From Candidatus Latescibacterota bacterium (GTDB taxonomy: Bacteria > JAAXHH01): a stretch of DNA of 64,000 nucleotides. Of this stretch, positions 40,681 through 49,176 are shown in pieces. A program made the position numbers and the translations under genes. Every line of letters starts with the position of its first letter. Position 1 is the first letter of the stretch. The notes beneath the pieces were generated by a model that worked only from the letters and a program-made list of their open reading frames with translations, had not been told where the DNA came from and made no database searches. The DNA is taken from contig JAJEHX010000008.1 in NCBI GenBank assembly GCA_022823465.1, positions 1-64,000 of the forward strand, read 5' to 3'.

Positions 40681-41736
40681 ATGGACGAAGAACACGGGTT
40701 CGTCACTCGCTCCATCCACGCGGGCGAGGCGGAAAACACGTCGGCGACGCCGATCTACCAGTCCACGACCGTGGACGGCGCCTACCTCCGGGGTAGCAAT
40801 CCCACGTTCACGGCGTTCGAGGAGAAGATGTGCGCCCTCGAAGGCGGGGGCCGCAGCATCGCCACCGCCTGCGGCATGGCATCGGTCACCCAGGCCGTGA
40901 TGACCCTCATCAAGGCCGGATCCAGAATCGTCTGCCACCAGACGACCTATGTGTGGACCCGGCACTTCATGTCCGAAGAACTGCCCCGCCTGGGGTTCGA
41001 CGTCGACATCATCGACATGCGGGACCCGAATCAACTCGACGCGGCCCTCGAAAGACCTACCGACGTCGTCTACTTCGAACCGCTCGCCAATCCCACCCTG
41101 GACATCGTCGATACCCCCACGGTGATCCGTAAGGGCCACGAAGCCGGTGCGAAGGTCGTGATTGACAATACGTTTCTTTCTCCCTACCTGTTCCGGCCGA
41201 TGGACCATGGAGCCGACGTCGTGTTGCACAGCGCCACCAAGTACCTCTGCGGTCACGGCGACGCCCTGGCCGGGATCATCACGACCCGCGACCCTGAACT
41301 GGGCGAACAGGTCCTGCGCAGCCGGAACACCTACGGCGGCATCCTCAGTCCATTGAACGCCTTCCTCCTGCTCCGAGGGATCAAGACGCTGTCCATGCGC
41401 ATGGACCGCCACGTCGAGAATGCCGGGGCCGTAGCGGACTTCCTGGAATTCCACTCCCGGGTAAAACGGACCTACTATCCCGGCCTGCCCTCCACGCCAG
41501 GTCACGAAATCGCCCGGTCGCAGTGGGCCGGATACGGCGGGATGATCAGTTTCGAAATCGCCGAAGGGACCGTCGATCGATTCCTCGACCGCGTGCGCCT
41601 GTGCCGGCCCTGGGTCAGCCTGGGCGACGTGGGCTCGCTCGTCACCGGCGACCGGGAGGGGCAGCGCATCAGGATGTCTGTGGGACTCGAAGACACCGAG
41701 GATATCATAGGGGATCTCGAGCAGGCGTTGGAATGA
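40681..41736 (+). CDS. Cys/Met-metabolism PLP enzyme (cystathionine gamma-synthase/lyase family)
   Basis: A 351-residue trans-sulfuration-family protein. It shows Arg-Ser-Ile-His-Ala-Gly, Pro-Ile-Tyr-Gln-Ser-Thr-Thr, Ala-Cys-Gly-Met-Ala-Ser, Tyr-Phe-Glu-Pro-Leu-Ala-Asn-Pro and His-Ser-Ala-Thr-Lys-Tyr with the cofactor Lys. Members catalyse gamma- or beta-replacement or elimination on Cys, homocysteine or O-acyl-homoserine. It is about 30 residues shorter than usual. ATG 40681 has AAGGA at a 7-bp distance; a GTG at 40663 is a less likely start. It is the third PLP enzyme in a row on this strand. Confidence 0.88.
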   Translation: MDEEHGFVTRSIHAGEAENTSATPIYQSTTVDGAYLRGSNPTFTAFEEKMCALEGGGRSIATACGMASVTQAVMTLIKAGSRIVCHQTTYVWTRHFMSEELPRLGFDVDIIDMRDPNQLDAALERPTDVVYFEPLANPTLDIVDTPTVIRKGHEAGAKVVIDNTFLSPYLFRPMDHGADVVLHSATKYLCGHGDALAGIITTRDPELGEQVLRSRNTYGGILSPLNAFLLLRGIKTLSMRMDRHVENAGAVADFLEFHSRVKRTYYPGLPSTPGHEIARSQWAGYGGMISFEIAEGTVDRFLDRVRLCRPWVSLGDVGSLVTGDREGQRIRMSVGLEDTEDIIGDLEQALE

Positions 41737-41872
41737 TGGAATCGCTGCAATCGCGGGTCGAGGAGCCACCGGGGCAACGGGGGCTGACACAAGGCCGATC
41801 CGGGGCCCACACACCGGCCCTTGTCAATTTAAGAACCATCATACGCATACCGACACCAACAGGAGCCGCTTC

Positions 41873-42637
41873 ATGTCGAGAAAGCGTGTTTTCATAGGAG
41901 ACCTGACCCGCAAGGAGTTCAGGGAAGGAATCGACGGCGGCACCATCCAGGCGGCCATCGTGCCCACGGCTGCGACAGAGCAGCACCTCGAACACTTGGA
42001 GATGATTCACGATACGGCCAGCGTCGCCTACATGGCCGAGCATGCGGCGCTCAAGCTCTTTCCCCATGTCGTGGTGGCATCACCCATCGCCATCGGCGTA
42101 TCGGAACACTGGATGGAGCACAAAGGCACGCTGACCGTCCGTGCGGAGATCTTCACCGAGTACGTCTACGACGTGTGCGACGCCCTCAAGCGGGGCGGCG
42201 TGACCAACATCCTCATCCTGAACGGACACGGCGGAAACGTCGTCCCCATGATGAACCGGATAGACGCTTTCAGGGAACGGCTTGGCGTCAACGTGCGTTT
42301 CAATTCTTATTGGGACACGTACCCGGCCGATGTCGTCTACCAGCATATGGACGATCAGCGGCTGCCCGGTCACGCCGACGAATACGAGACTTCCATGGCC
42401 ATGGCCCTTTTTCCCCACCGGGTGCACGAAGCGGACATGGAAATGGAAAGCTCGGCGAAACTGGGGACGAAGGAAAAGGGTGAAGCCCTCGCGCCCGTGG
42501 CGGTGGACGGCGTGGCCGAATTGCTTAGGAAGATGATCGCCGGGGAGGAGATTGACCTGGAACCTCGCACGTTCCGCCCGGGCGGCGCCACGTCGATGCT
42601 TAGGGATCACATAATTGAGGAGAAGAAGCATGGCTAA
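41873..42637 (+). CDS. Creatininase-family amidohydrolase (second copy)
   Basis: A 254-residue creatininase-like hydrolase. It has Val-Pro-Thr-Ala-Ala-Thr-Glu-Gln-His-Leu-Glu-His at ~32, a His-Asp-Thr metal segment (in place of Asp-Thr-Asp in the gene at 3170), and Ile-Leu-Asn-Gly-His-Gly-Gly-Asn. CAGGAG lies 8 bp before the start. The role could be amide or formamide hydrolysis on a small molecule made by the preceding PLP enzymes, as ArfB and MftE act in cofactor or peptide pathways. That link rests only on gene order. The next gene overlaps its end by 8 bp. Confidence 0.88.
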   Translation: MSRKRVFIGDLTRKEFREGIDGGTIQAAIVPTAATEQHLEHLEMIHDTASVAYMAEHAALKLFPHVVVASPIAIGVSEHWMEHKGTLTVRAEIFTEYVYDVCDALKRGGVTNILILNGHGGNVVPMMNRIDAFRERLGVNVRFNSYWDTYPADVVYQHMDDQRLPGHADEYETSMAMALFPHRVHEADMEMESSAKLGTKEKGEALAPVAVDGVAELLRKMIAGEEIDLEPRTFRPGGATSMLRDHIIEEKKHG

Positions 42638-43340
42638 GAAAAAACCACGCGTGTCGGGTATGGATCGTAAAGAGCGTATAGCACCCGCTATCCGTTCAAT
42701 CACCTTCACCCTGATCGCCTGGGCGGCGGCGGCCGGACTCGTTGCGATGCTTGGACTGGGCGCACTGAGCGGGTGTGCAGGCGACCAGGGCGAAGACAAC
42801 AAGACCGGAGAACCGGACGCGGAGCACGTCGGAGCCGAAAACGCCGAGTCCGCATCGGACGACGGGGAAGAATCGGGAGAAACCCTTGCCCTGGACGAAA
42901 CCTATGATTACGTCCGCAAAGGCGCCCGGCTCATCCTGCGTTACGACGCTGAAGGCAATTCATTCGCGGGTACCGTTCAGAATACGACCGACGAGGTACT
43001 GAACATCGTCAGGGTCGAAGTGCACCTCTCGAACGGCACGGAACTCGGTCCCACGACACCGGTCGATCTCGCTCCGGGCGAGACGGTTGATGTCTCACTG
43101 GCCGCAACGGAAGAACTGTTTACCGGGTGGACGCCCCATGCCGAGGTCGGAGAAGGCGAGCACGGGGGAGAGGGCGAGGATGGAGAAGATGACGGCGAGC
43201 ACGGAGGAGGGGGCGAGGGCGGAGAGCACGGTGGTAGTGAAGGCGGTGGCGGAGAGCACGGAGAAGGCGGTGAGGGTGGAGGAGAACACGGCGGCGGAGA
43301 AGGTGCGGAAGGTGACGGCGAGCACGGAGGAGGCGAATAA
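42630..43340 (+). CDS. Lipoprotein with FxLYD-like domain and Glu/His/Gly-rich tail
   Basis: A 236-residue exported lipoprotein. A basic N-terminus and hydrophobic helix end in Ala-Leu-Ser-Gly-Cys, a good lipobox, so the mature protein should be lipid-anchored. An acidic spacer is followed at ~residues 85-160 by a beta-rich segment (Gly-Asn-Ser-Phe-Ala-Gly-Thr-Val-Gln-Asn) like FxLYD domains. The last ~70 residues are repeats of Glu-His-Gly-Gly-Gly-Glu type, which could bind metal ions such as Ni, Zn or Fe, but this is inference. It starts inside the creatininase stop and its own TAA overlaps the next ATG, so all three genes are tightly coupled. Confidence 0.82.
   Translation: MAKKKPRVSGMDRKERIAPAIRSITFTLIAWAAAAGLVAMLGLGALSGCAGDQGEDNKTGEPDAEHVGAENAESASDDGEESGETLALDETYDYVRKGARLILRYDAEGNSFAGTVQNTTDEVLNIVRVEVHLSNGTELGPTTPVDLAPGETVDVSLAATEELFTGWTPHAEVGEGEHGGEGEDGEDDGEHGGGGEGGEHGGSEGGGGEHGEGGEGGGEHGGGEGAEGDGEHGGGE
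43140..43335 (+). repeat. Low-complexity repeat coding for Glu/His/Gly
   Basis: Repeats built on GAGCACGGAGGAGGCGA-like units run through the last ~65 codons of the lipoprotein gene, producing alternating Gly-Glu-His-Gly-Gly blocks. Confidence 0.8.
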
Positions 43341-44425
43341 TGCAATCGATGCCAGCCAACCCGGTTGTGAAGCAAGTCCCGCTCCTGACCACGGACCAGA
43401 TCGCCCGGTTCAAGCGCGACGGCTTCCTCGTGCTGCCCGCCGTGCTCGACCCCGAACTGTGCCGCCAGGCCAGGGAAGCGTTGTGGGCCGCGGTGGACAC
43501 ACACCATCCCGGCATGAAACGTGGAGATCCCTCCACCTGGACGGGGTTCAACGATGAAGAAACCGGCCATCTGAACGCGAAGCGGCCCGAGATCGGCGGC
43601 GACCCCTATTTCTTTACCGAAGGCCACCGCTTCTACGTCCGAAACGGCACCGAGCCCTTCATGCTCGATCTGGCCCCCAGGGCCCTGTGGCGGGTCGCCG
43701 AGCAATTGCTTGGCAAGGGCACGGTGGTCTGGCCCGCCGGGGCCGATGACTCCGGCATGACGACCGGACCGTGCTTCATGGCCGATGACGTGGTGAGCGG
43801 GTTGGCCGCCCACGGGATCAAAGAAACCTCGCAATGGCCGGAGAAGGGATCCTTCTCCACGGAAGAAGCGCTGCGCCTGCCCAGGACGGGTCCGGTGTGG
43901 TCGACCGGCCAAGGGACGCGCGGCCTGTACTGCACCCTGCCCGGCAGCCCTTCGCCCGGTTCCGAATACCGCGGCGCCCATACGGACGGCGCCTGCTACG
44001 GCCGCGTCCGGTTTCAGGTAACGGCCTATGTCGACAACCTGCCTCCCGATTCCGGCGGCTTCACGGTTTGGCCGGGAAGCCACAGCCGGATCTGGCGCGC
44101 GCAGTGGCGGGACTTCCTCGAAGGCGCAAAGCATATGGACGAACACCTGGCGGGACGCAAGCCCGGCTACAACGATCCCGTCATCCAGCGCATCAAGCAA
44201 GATACCCGGCCCGTCGATTGCCACGGTCCCGCGGGCACGGCGGTCCTGTGGCACACCAAGATCCTGCATATCGCAGGACAGAACAGGTCGGCCGACATCA
44301 TCCGACAGGCGACCATCTACGGCTTCCTCAAAACGCCGGAATCCCTTCCGGACCCGCTTGTAACAGACGAAACCAACGTCGACATCTGGCGGGACTGGTC
44401 CGATGAGGTCCGGGCTATTGAGTGA
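43340..44425 (+). CDS. PhyH-family Fe(II)/2-oxoglutarate dioxygenase
   Basis: A 361-residue PhyH enzyme. The iron motif is His-Thr-Asp in Gly-Ala-His-Thr-Asp-Gly-Ala, followed by Pro-Gly-Ser-His, and the distal His in Leu-Trp-His-Thr-Lys-Ile-Leu-His. An Arg in Asp-Ile-Ile-Arg-Gln-Ala should contact 2-oxoglutarate. It overlaps the lipoprotein gene by one base (TAATG) and ends the plus-strand cluster that begins at 37903. It may oxidise the product of that cluster. The substrate is unknown. Confidence 0.9.
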   Translation: MQSMPANPVVKQVPLLTTDQIARFKRDGFLVLPAVLDPELCRQAREALWAAVDTHHPGMKRGDPSTWTGFNDEETGHLNAKRPEIGGDPYFFTEGHRFYVRNGTEPFMLDLAPRALWRVAEQLLGKGTVVWPAGADDSGMTTGPCFMADDVVSGLAAHGIKETSQWPEKGSFSTEEALRLPRTGPVWSTGQGTRGLYCTLPGSPSPGSEYRGAHTDGACYGRVRFQVTAYVDNLPPDSGGFTVWPGSHSRIWRAQWRDFLEGAKHMDEHLAGRKPGYNDPVIQRIKQDTRPVDCHGPAGTAVLWHTKILHIAGQNRSADIIRQATIYGFLKTPESLPDPLVTDETNVDIWRDWSDEVRAIE

Positions 44426-44529
44426 GCGCCTGTAACATCAACGTGAAGATCGCAAGCATTGAGGAACGAGATTAACTGTTTTCCGAGTTGTGTTGCCACT
44501 GCGTGTATTGATGTGTGATTTATAGAATT

Positions 44530-47160
44530 TCATGTTCTTCGGTTTGACTTTTCTTCCATTGTGCGCATAACGTCTTCGGCTACTTCAATAACCTCCGCGG
44601 GCGCGCGTACTGTTTCCCCCAAGCGCATTTTCATTGCTACAATGATTGGTGATAGCGCCTGCGCTTTTCTTTCGTCGCTCTGCAACACATCGAGAACTTC
44701 CCGTTCTGATACACCTAATACAATCATATCCGATACACCTGACTGCATCATGCTCAATGCAGCTTCGTTGACCGGATCGAAATCGTGATAAATGGAGTTG
44801 AACGATGCCAATGCGTCTTGTTCTTGTGAATGAAGGAGCAATGCCATCACCTTTACCCATGCAAAACCTAGTTCCTCACTATTCTGTGCTTTTCCTCCAT
44901 CTTGAAGTCTTCGTTCTAATTTTTCACACGTACTCAGAGCATCTTCCGATTTTCCAAGTTCGATAAAATACAAGGTCTTAATAATCAGAGTCCGGGTGAT
45001 ATAAATCTGAACTTCTACCGACTCTACTTTATCATAGTCTTCGACAATCCGATTGAATATTGCGATTGCATTCTGATGATCGCCTTTTTGCATATGAATG
45101 TTACCCACATTCAACATGGCTCTAACCACTGATGCCATTAATTCAGGTTCTCCCGTTCCCCCATAACGACTTTCTACTGCCTCACAAGCTACAAGAGCTT
45201 CTTCAAAATCTCCACATTCAATTAGAACAACACTTTTGTTGGTCATAGCGTTAGCGACGAACACCTGCACTGCATCCTTCGTATCTGAACTGAAGCGATT
45301 GATGACCTCATCGTAGGATTCGATCTCCTCAGCGCGCTTACCAAGCTGTCCTTTAAACGTGCCAAGGGTTAGCAACGCTCTAGCGACAACTTCACGCATC
45401 TGAGTCATGGCGTCTGTTTCGTATTGTTTGACGACGTTTTCTATTGTATTTATCGCAGATTCTAAGTCACCTTGGTGACACTGGGTTGTACCCTTATTTA
45501 CCAAACAGGCGGCAACAGTGACTTTTACCCTTGGTTCTGTACTTTTACCAAATCGTTCGATCATTTCATCGTACGATGCGATAGCAACATCGTAGTCCCC
45601 TTTTCGGTCATAAATGTGTCCAATGGATACTGATGCCATGGCGACGAGGATTTCGACGTCGGGGATTTTGATTCTTCCGAATTCTTCAACAATCGAAGCG
45701 TAGACTGGAATCGCAGCATCATAGTTGCCACTTAAATACAGTATATTTCCTTCAATCCACTTGGGGCTGATGCGAAACAGAAGTTGCTGTCGCTGAGAAA
45801 GATCAGACAGCGAAGATTTCGAAAATCCCATAGAAGAGGGTTCAGGTTCTGCAACGGAAGAAACTGCGTGATCGTAAAGATAACCAAAGTGGGGGATTTC
45901 TGCTCTCGCACGATCCAACCCCTCTTTGATAATCGGAAATCCTGCGGCTTCCATTCTAAATGTATCGGCCATTGTAACGAGTTCTTGTTTGGTGTAAAAC
46001 ATCGACATGAACCTTATCAGGTAGTGTACGATGGCTGCTTCACCTCGTTCACGCCTGACCTTGTAGTAAATGCTGTATAGTCGCTCCGCGGCCGAGTACA
46101 AGCGCTTCCTACCTGTTCCCTGGGCCATTACCACACCACGGTCGATCAATCTGCCAAGAAGGCTGGAAACACTGCGAACGTCCATACGTGCTCGTGCCGC
46201 GATTTCGCTGGTACTTGAAGGTTGCCAAAGATCCATCGCGGCCAGATAAACGCGGCGCTCCGTTGGCGGCAGGGCTTCCAGGTGACCGCGGAAATACTCG
46301 GTATGGTCGTCTACCAGGGAAACGAGTTCTTCCATCAACTTGCGCAAAGAGCGATGCCCGGCGAACTCCGCGACGATGACCAGCAGGCGGGGATTGCCGC
46401 CAGTAAGAATCTGTAGCGGTCTTATGCGGCGTTCAGACACATCGTCACCGCTGACCACCTGCCAGAGCCGCCGGCAGGCTTCGGCGTCCAAAGGTTTGAG
46501 GTCAAGCATCCGGAACAACCCGAAGAAGGGCTCCCGTAAGTCATCCAGACGTTCGAAACGGCTGGTGGCCGTGCCAAGCAGGATGACCTGAGGCTCGGTT
46601 TGCAACGTCTCCCTCAACTGCCAGCCAAAGTCCTCGTCTACGTCATCGCATAAAGTCTGCATGTTCTCGATCATGAGCACGAGTTTTCTGCCCAATTTGT
46701 CCGATGCGTCCAGCACCGCGGCTCTGGCCCGTTCCGCCAGGAATTCGCCCCGCCATTGACCTGTCAGATCGGCATGGACGGTCTGTAATTCCCGAGCGAG
46801 ATCCGGGTCAGAACGTACAATCTCTTTCGAAAGATAGAAGAGTGTTTCTAGCCAGAAATCGGCGATGTCGAACACCTCGTGGCTTTCTTCCATGAACCGC
46901 ACCGGCAACATTTTCCGGGACAGTTCATTTTCAGCGCGCAGTTCAGCGGCGACGCGGGCCAGCAGCATGGTCTTACCCCTGCCGCGGGGTGCGACCATAA
47001 GGACGTGCTGGCACGAAGGAGTCTTAATGTTGCCGCGTAGTACATCCAGTACGATTCCCAGCTCGCGTTCCCGTACCGTGAACTGCCGGATCACCTCTTC
47101 ATCGGACTGAAACGTCCCTGGATTGAACTTGCGGATCATTCGGTCTTGGACTGAATCCAT
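44530..47160 (-). CDS. AAA/Orc-Cdc6-like NTPase with winged helix and TPR repeats
   Basis: An 876-residue protein. Residues ~20-250 form a P-loop NTPase with Walker A Ala-Pro-Arg-Gly-Arg-Gly-Lys-Thr at ~57-64, Walker B-like Leu-Val-Leu-Met-Ile-Glu-Asn, and sensor-type Leu-Gly-Thr-Ala-Thr-Ser. A winged-helix segment (Ser-Thr-Ser-Glu-Ile-Ala-Ala-Arg-Ala) lies at ~330-400. From ~480 there are about eight TPR-like repeats (Gly-Asn-Ile-His-Met-Gln-Lys-Gly-Asp and similar). This build resembles STAND-type signalling NTPases, where TPRs sense a ligand and the NTPase oligomerises, but no effector domain is recognisable. I chose ATG 47160 (GAGGAAA upstream), 16 bp after the preceding gene. The TPR part is visibly less GC-rich. 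Confidence 0.82.
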   Translation of the reverse strand: MDSVQDRMIRKFNPGTFQSDEEVIRQFTVRERELGIVLDVLRGNIKTPSCQHVLMVAPRGRGKTMLLARVAAELRAENELSRKMLPVRFMEESHEVFDIADFWLETLFYLSKEIVRSDPDLARELQTVHADLTGQWRGEFLAERARAAVLDASDKLGRKLVLMIENMQTLCDDVDEDFGWQLRETLQTEPQVILLGTATSRFERLDDLREPFFGLFRMLDLKPLDAEACRRLWQVVSGDDVSERRIRPLQILTGGNPRLLVIVAEFAGHRSLRKLMEELVSLVDDHTEYFRGHLEALPPTERRVYLAAMDLWQPSSTSEIAARARMDVRSVSSLLGRLIDRGVVMAQGTGRKRLYSAAERLYSIYYKVRRERGEAAIVHYLIRFMSMFYTKQELVTMADTFRMEAAGFPIIKEGLDRARAEIPHFGYLYDHAVSSVAEPEPSSMGFSKSSLSDLSQRQQLLFRISPKWIEGNILYLSGNYDAAIPVYASIVEEFGRIKIPDVEILVAMASVSIGHIYDRKGDYDVAIASYDEMIERFGKSTEPRVKVTVAACLVNKGTTQCHQGDLESAINTIENVVKQYETDAMTQMREVVARALLTLGTFKGQLGKRAEEIESYDEVINRFSSDTKDAVQVFVANAMTNKSVVLIECGDFEEALVACEAVESRYGGTGEPELMASVVRAMLNVGNIHMQKGDHQNAIAIFNRIVEDYDKVESVEVQIYITRTLIIKTLYFIELGKSEDALSTCEKLERRLQDGGKAQNSEELGFAWVKVMALLLHSQEQDALASFNSIYHDFDPVNEAALSMMQSGVSDMIVLGVSEREVLDVLQSDERKAQALSPIIVAMKMRLGETVRAPAEVIEVAEDVMRTMEEKSNRRT

Positions 47161-47176
47161 GGCTGTTTCCTCACTC

Positions 47177-48403
47177 TTAGCGAACCGGACCACGTCGTTC
47201 GATGGGTACGTGGTTGTTTCCAAACCGCGCAGCCCACCAGTCCTTCAGCAGACGCGAGGTAAATCGCCGACCTCCGCCGCATGCTTCGATATAACCTTCA
47301 TGTTCGAGTATGTCGAGGACCTCGGAGATGCGATCAGGTGCATTGTCTACTATTGGTAAGTATAGCCGTCCGAGTTGGCGTTGTGCTTCTAGGGTGAATA
47401 CATCTTTCGTCGATGCTTCTGCCAGTATTTCCATGGCTATGGTAAGGTCCTGGTCATCACCCAGACCATCAATGAGGCGCGATTCATAGTGCACGAGATA
47501 GTTCTGACCTGCCGGACCCAGAAGATCGTTATGGTATACATCATCGACGTCCTCCACAGCCACTCTGTCCTGACTGTGCATAAGCGCGTGATCTGTCAGC
47601 CTGGCGAAAAAGAACTGTACCTGATGCGGTATGCCTGTATCGAGACGCTCATAAACAGCATTCGCAACACCCGAATCTACCTTAACGGTCGAATTCTCCG
47701 CTAGACGATTCAGGCACTCTATAGTGACTTCACGATTCCATGGTCCGAGTTGAAATGGATAGAAATAGTTTATGCGATCTGAAATGCCGAGTCGACGTAC
47801 GAGCGGGGTCAGTCCGATACTTCCAGATACCATGAGTACAAACGATCCACCACTGAACTGCTGGAGGAGTCCTCTAAGCCAACTCAAGAACTCGTCGACT
47901 TTCTGGCGACCTCCCTTTTGACGGAGCATACGTTTTAGGAAAATAGGCAATTCGTCCAGGACGAGCAGTACGGGATTCGCAAGATCGGCGCAATATCTTA
48001 GCAAAGTGCCGCCGTGTTGCTGCCAGGTTTCTTCGCTCAACCCGGCGCGTACCTTCAGACGAAAATCGTATGCGCTAATTTCTTCAATACTTTCGGTGAA
48101 CCATCGATGCATAGCTTTTGCAAATCGAGACGATATCGAACGAATGGGATATACCGCTTCAGCTATGACCGCGATTACGTCCTCCGGGCCTGTCGCCCCT
48201 TCGACGTCCGCAAACAGAAACCCCCATTCGTCCGCTTGAAGTCGACGACCCAGTTCCATTGCAATACTGGTTTTACCCATACGACGCTGGCCGGTCAACA
48301 ACACGTGGTTTCCATCCCGCACACGCTGATCCAGTATTTGTAGTTCGTTTTCTCGATCAAAAAAGTCTTCACCACTAACCCATGGTCCAGTAACAGATTT
48401 CAT
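47177..48403 (-). CDS. Archaeal-type ATPase (STAND-like) with C-terminal winged helix
   Basis: A 408-residue P-loop ATPase of the ATPase_2 type. Walker A is Leu-Thr-Gly-Gln-Arg-Arg-Met-Gly-Lys-Thr-Ser at ~residue 40, Walker B is Val-Leu-Leu-Val-Leu-Asp-Glu-Leu, and Val-Ser-Gly-Ser-Ile-Gly-Leu fits sensor 1. The C-terminal ~100 residues look like a winged helix (Leu-Asp-Ile-Leu-Glu-His-Glu-Gly-Tyr-Ile). ATG 48403 has AGGAG five bases before it and was chosen over 48424. It is the first gene of a two-gene unit with the TPR NTPase, under two palindromes at 48471-48499. A role in defence or regulation is possible but unproven; no nuclease or membrane effector is fused. Confidence 0.82.
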   Translation of the reverse strand: MKSVTGPWVSGEDFFDRENELQILDQRVRDGNHVLLTGQRRMGKTSIAMELGRRLQADEWGFLFADVEGATGPEDVIAVIAEAVYPIRSISSRFAKAMHRWFTESIEEISAYDFRLKVRAGLSEETWQQHGGTLLRYCADLANPVLLVLDELPIFLKRMLRQKGGRQKVDEFLSWLRGLLQQFSGGSFVLMVSGSIGLTPLVRRLGISDRINYFYPFQLGPWNREVTIECLNRLAENSTVKVDSGVANAVYERLDTGIPHQVQFFFARLTDHALMHSQDRVAVEDVDDVYHNDLLGPAGQNYLVHYESRLIDGLGDDQDLTIAMEILAEASTKDVFTLEAQRQLGRLYLPIVDNAPDRISEVLDILEHEGYIEACGGGRRFTSRLLKDWWAARFGNNHVPIERRGPVR

Positions 48404-48730
48404 TTTTACTCCTGTAATTTCCATGATTTGGCTGACTGTAAATCCTGTGGATTACAACCAGGGTAATAGTCAACAATTTTGTTGTCAACAAATTTGTTGA
48501 ATTTTGTGGGATCATCTGCAGGACAGGCGCGGCGCATCGTCAGCAGGACATACGCAGGGCATCCTCAGCGGCGGGGTCGTCAGTGTGTCTATAAAACCGT
48601 ATCCCGTTTGTCTGGAGAGCTGCATCTTGAAGAGGTTATTTGAGGATTCGACCTTGACAATCGCTCTGAAATCGGGCATTGCTAAGCATCATCGCACAAC
48701 CAAGCCAGACGATGCCGAAGGAGGCGCTTC
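48404..48730. other. Divergent intergenic region with operator palindromes
   Basis: This ~330-bp region lies between the ATPase pair (-) and the addiction antidote gene (+). It contains twin palindromes at 48471-48499 and a TTGACA at 48654-48659, whose downstream -10 (CATTGC after 17 bp) is poor. Nothing else is recognised. Confidence 0.6.
48471..48499. promoter_or_regulatory. Twin palindromic operator over the ATPase-pair promoter
   Basis: CAACAATTTTGTTG (48471-48484) and the perfect palindrome CAACAAATTTGTTG (48486-48499) lie one base apart. On the minus strand TTGTTG at 48491-48486 and TATTAC at 48468-48463 are 17 bp apart and could be -35 and -10, so a bound repressor would block the promoter. 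Confidence 0.75.
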
Positions 48731-48958
48731 ATGGTCACACTCAAAGTCCGCAAGTTCGGCAACTCGCTCGGCGTTATCCTGCCCAGGGAGGTCGTCGATC
48801 GGCTAAAAACGAAGGATGGGGAGCCGCTGTTCCTGATCGAAGGACCGGACGGCAGTTACAAGTTGACGCCCTACGATCCGGCTTTTGCGGAGAAGCTGGC
48901 GAAGGCCGAAAAGATCATGGGCCGCTATCGCAACACGCTCCATGTCCTGGCCAAGTGA
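48731..48958 (+). CDS. AbrB/MazE-fold addiction antidote (Doc-partner type)
   Basis: A 75-residue swapped-hairpin AbrB-type protein beginning Met-Val-Thr-Leu-Lys-Val-Arg-Lys-Phe-Gly-Asn-Ser-Leu-Gly-Val-Ile-Leu-Pro, typical of the antidotes usually paired with Doc/Fic toxins. These bind their own promoter and neutralise the toxin. No complete toxin gene follows. A GTG overlapping the stop (48955) opens a frame that starts like a toxin partner but ends after about 30 codons. The gene is therefore probably an orphan or a decaying pair. Confidence 0.85.
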   Translation: MVTLKVRKFGNSLGVILPREVVDRLKTKDGEPLFLIEGPDGSYKLTPYDPAFAEKLAKAEKIMGRYRNTLHVLAK

Positions 48959-49050
48959 CGGACTCAGCCTGGATAGTACGCGTAGCTTTGATAAGAGCGC
49001 GAGGCAGATCGTATGCAGAGTGTAATGTTGGGAACGCGGAGCGATGTTGA
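48955..49050 (+). pseudogene. Possible remnant of a Doc-type toxin gene
   Basis: The frame from GTG 48955 overlaps the antidote stop as GTGA, the usual arrangement for such pairs. It reads Thr-Asp-Ser-Ala-Trp-Ile-Val-Arg and stops at 49050. Doc-type toxins are much longer, and nothing toxin-like follows before 49177. Similarity over such a short stretch is weak. Confidence 0.3.
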
Positions 49051-49176
49051 GAGTGGAACGGTAATAGGGACACAGAACAAGAATAACACGGAACGATGAC
49101 GTCGCATCATCATGGCCCATCCACCGCGAAAGCAAGCCTTATGTCAGACCCTTAATCCGAAGAATTGGAGAAAAAC

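Noticed and set aside
48471-48499. Twin palindromes as a transcription terminator
   Set aside because: They lie upstream of the ATPase gene, are AT-rich weak stems and lack a following T-run; an operator fits better.
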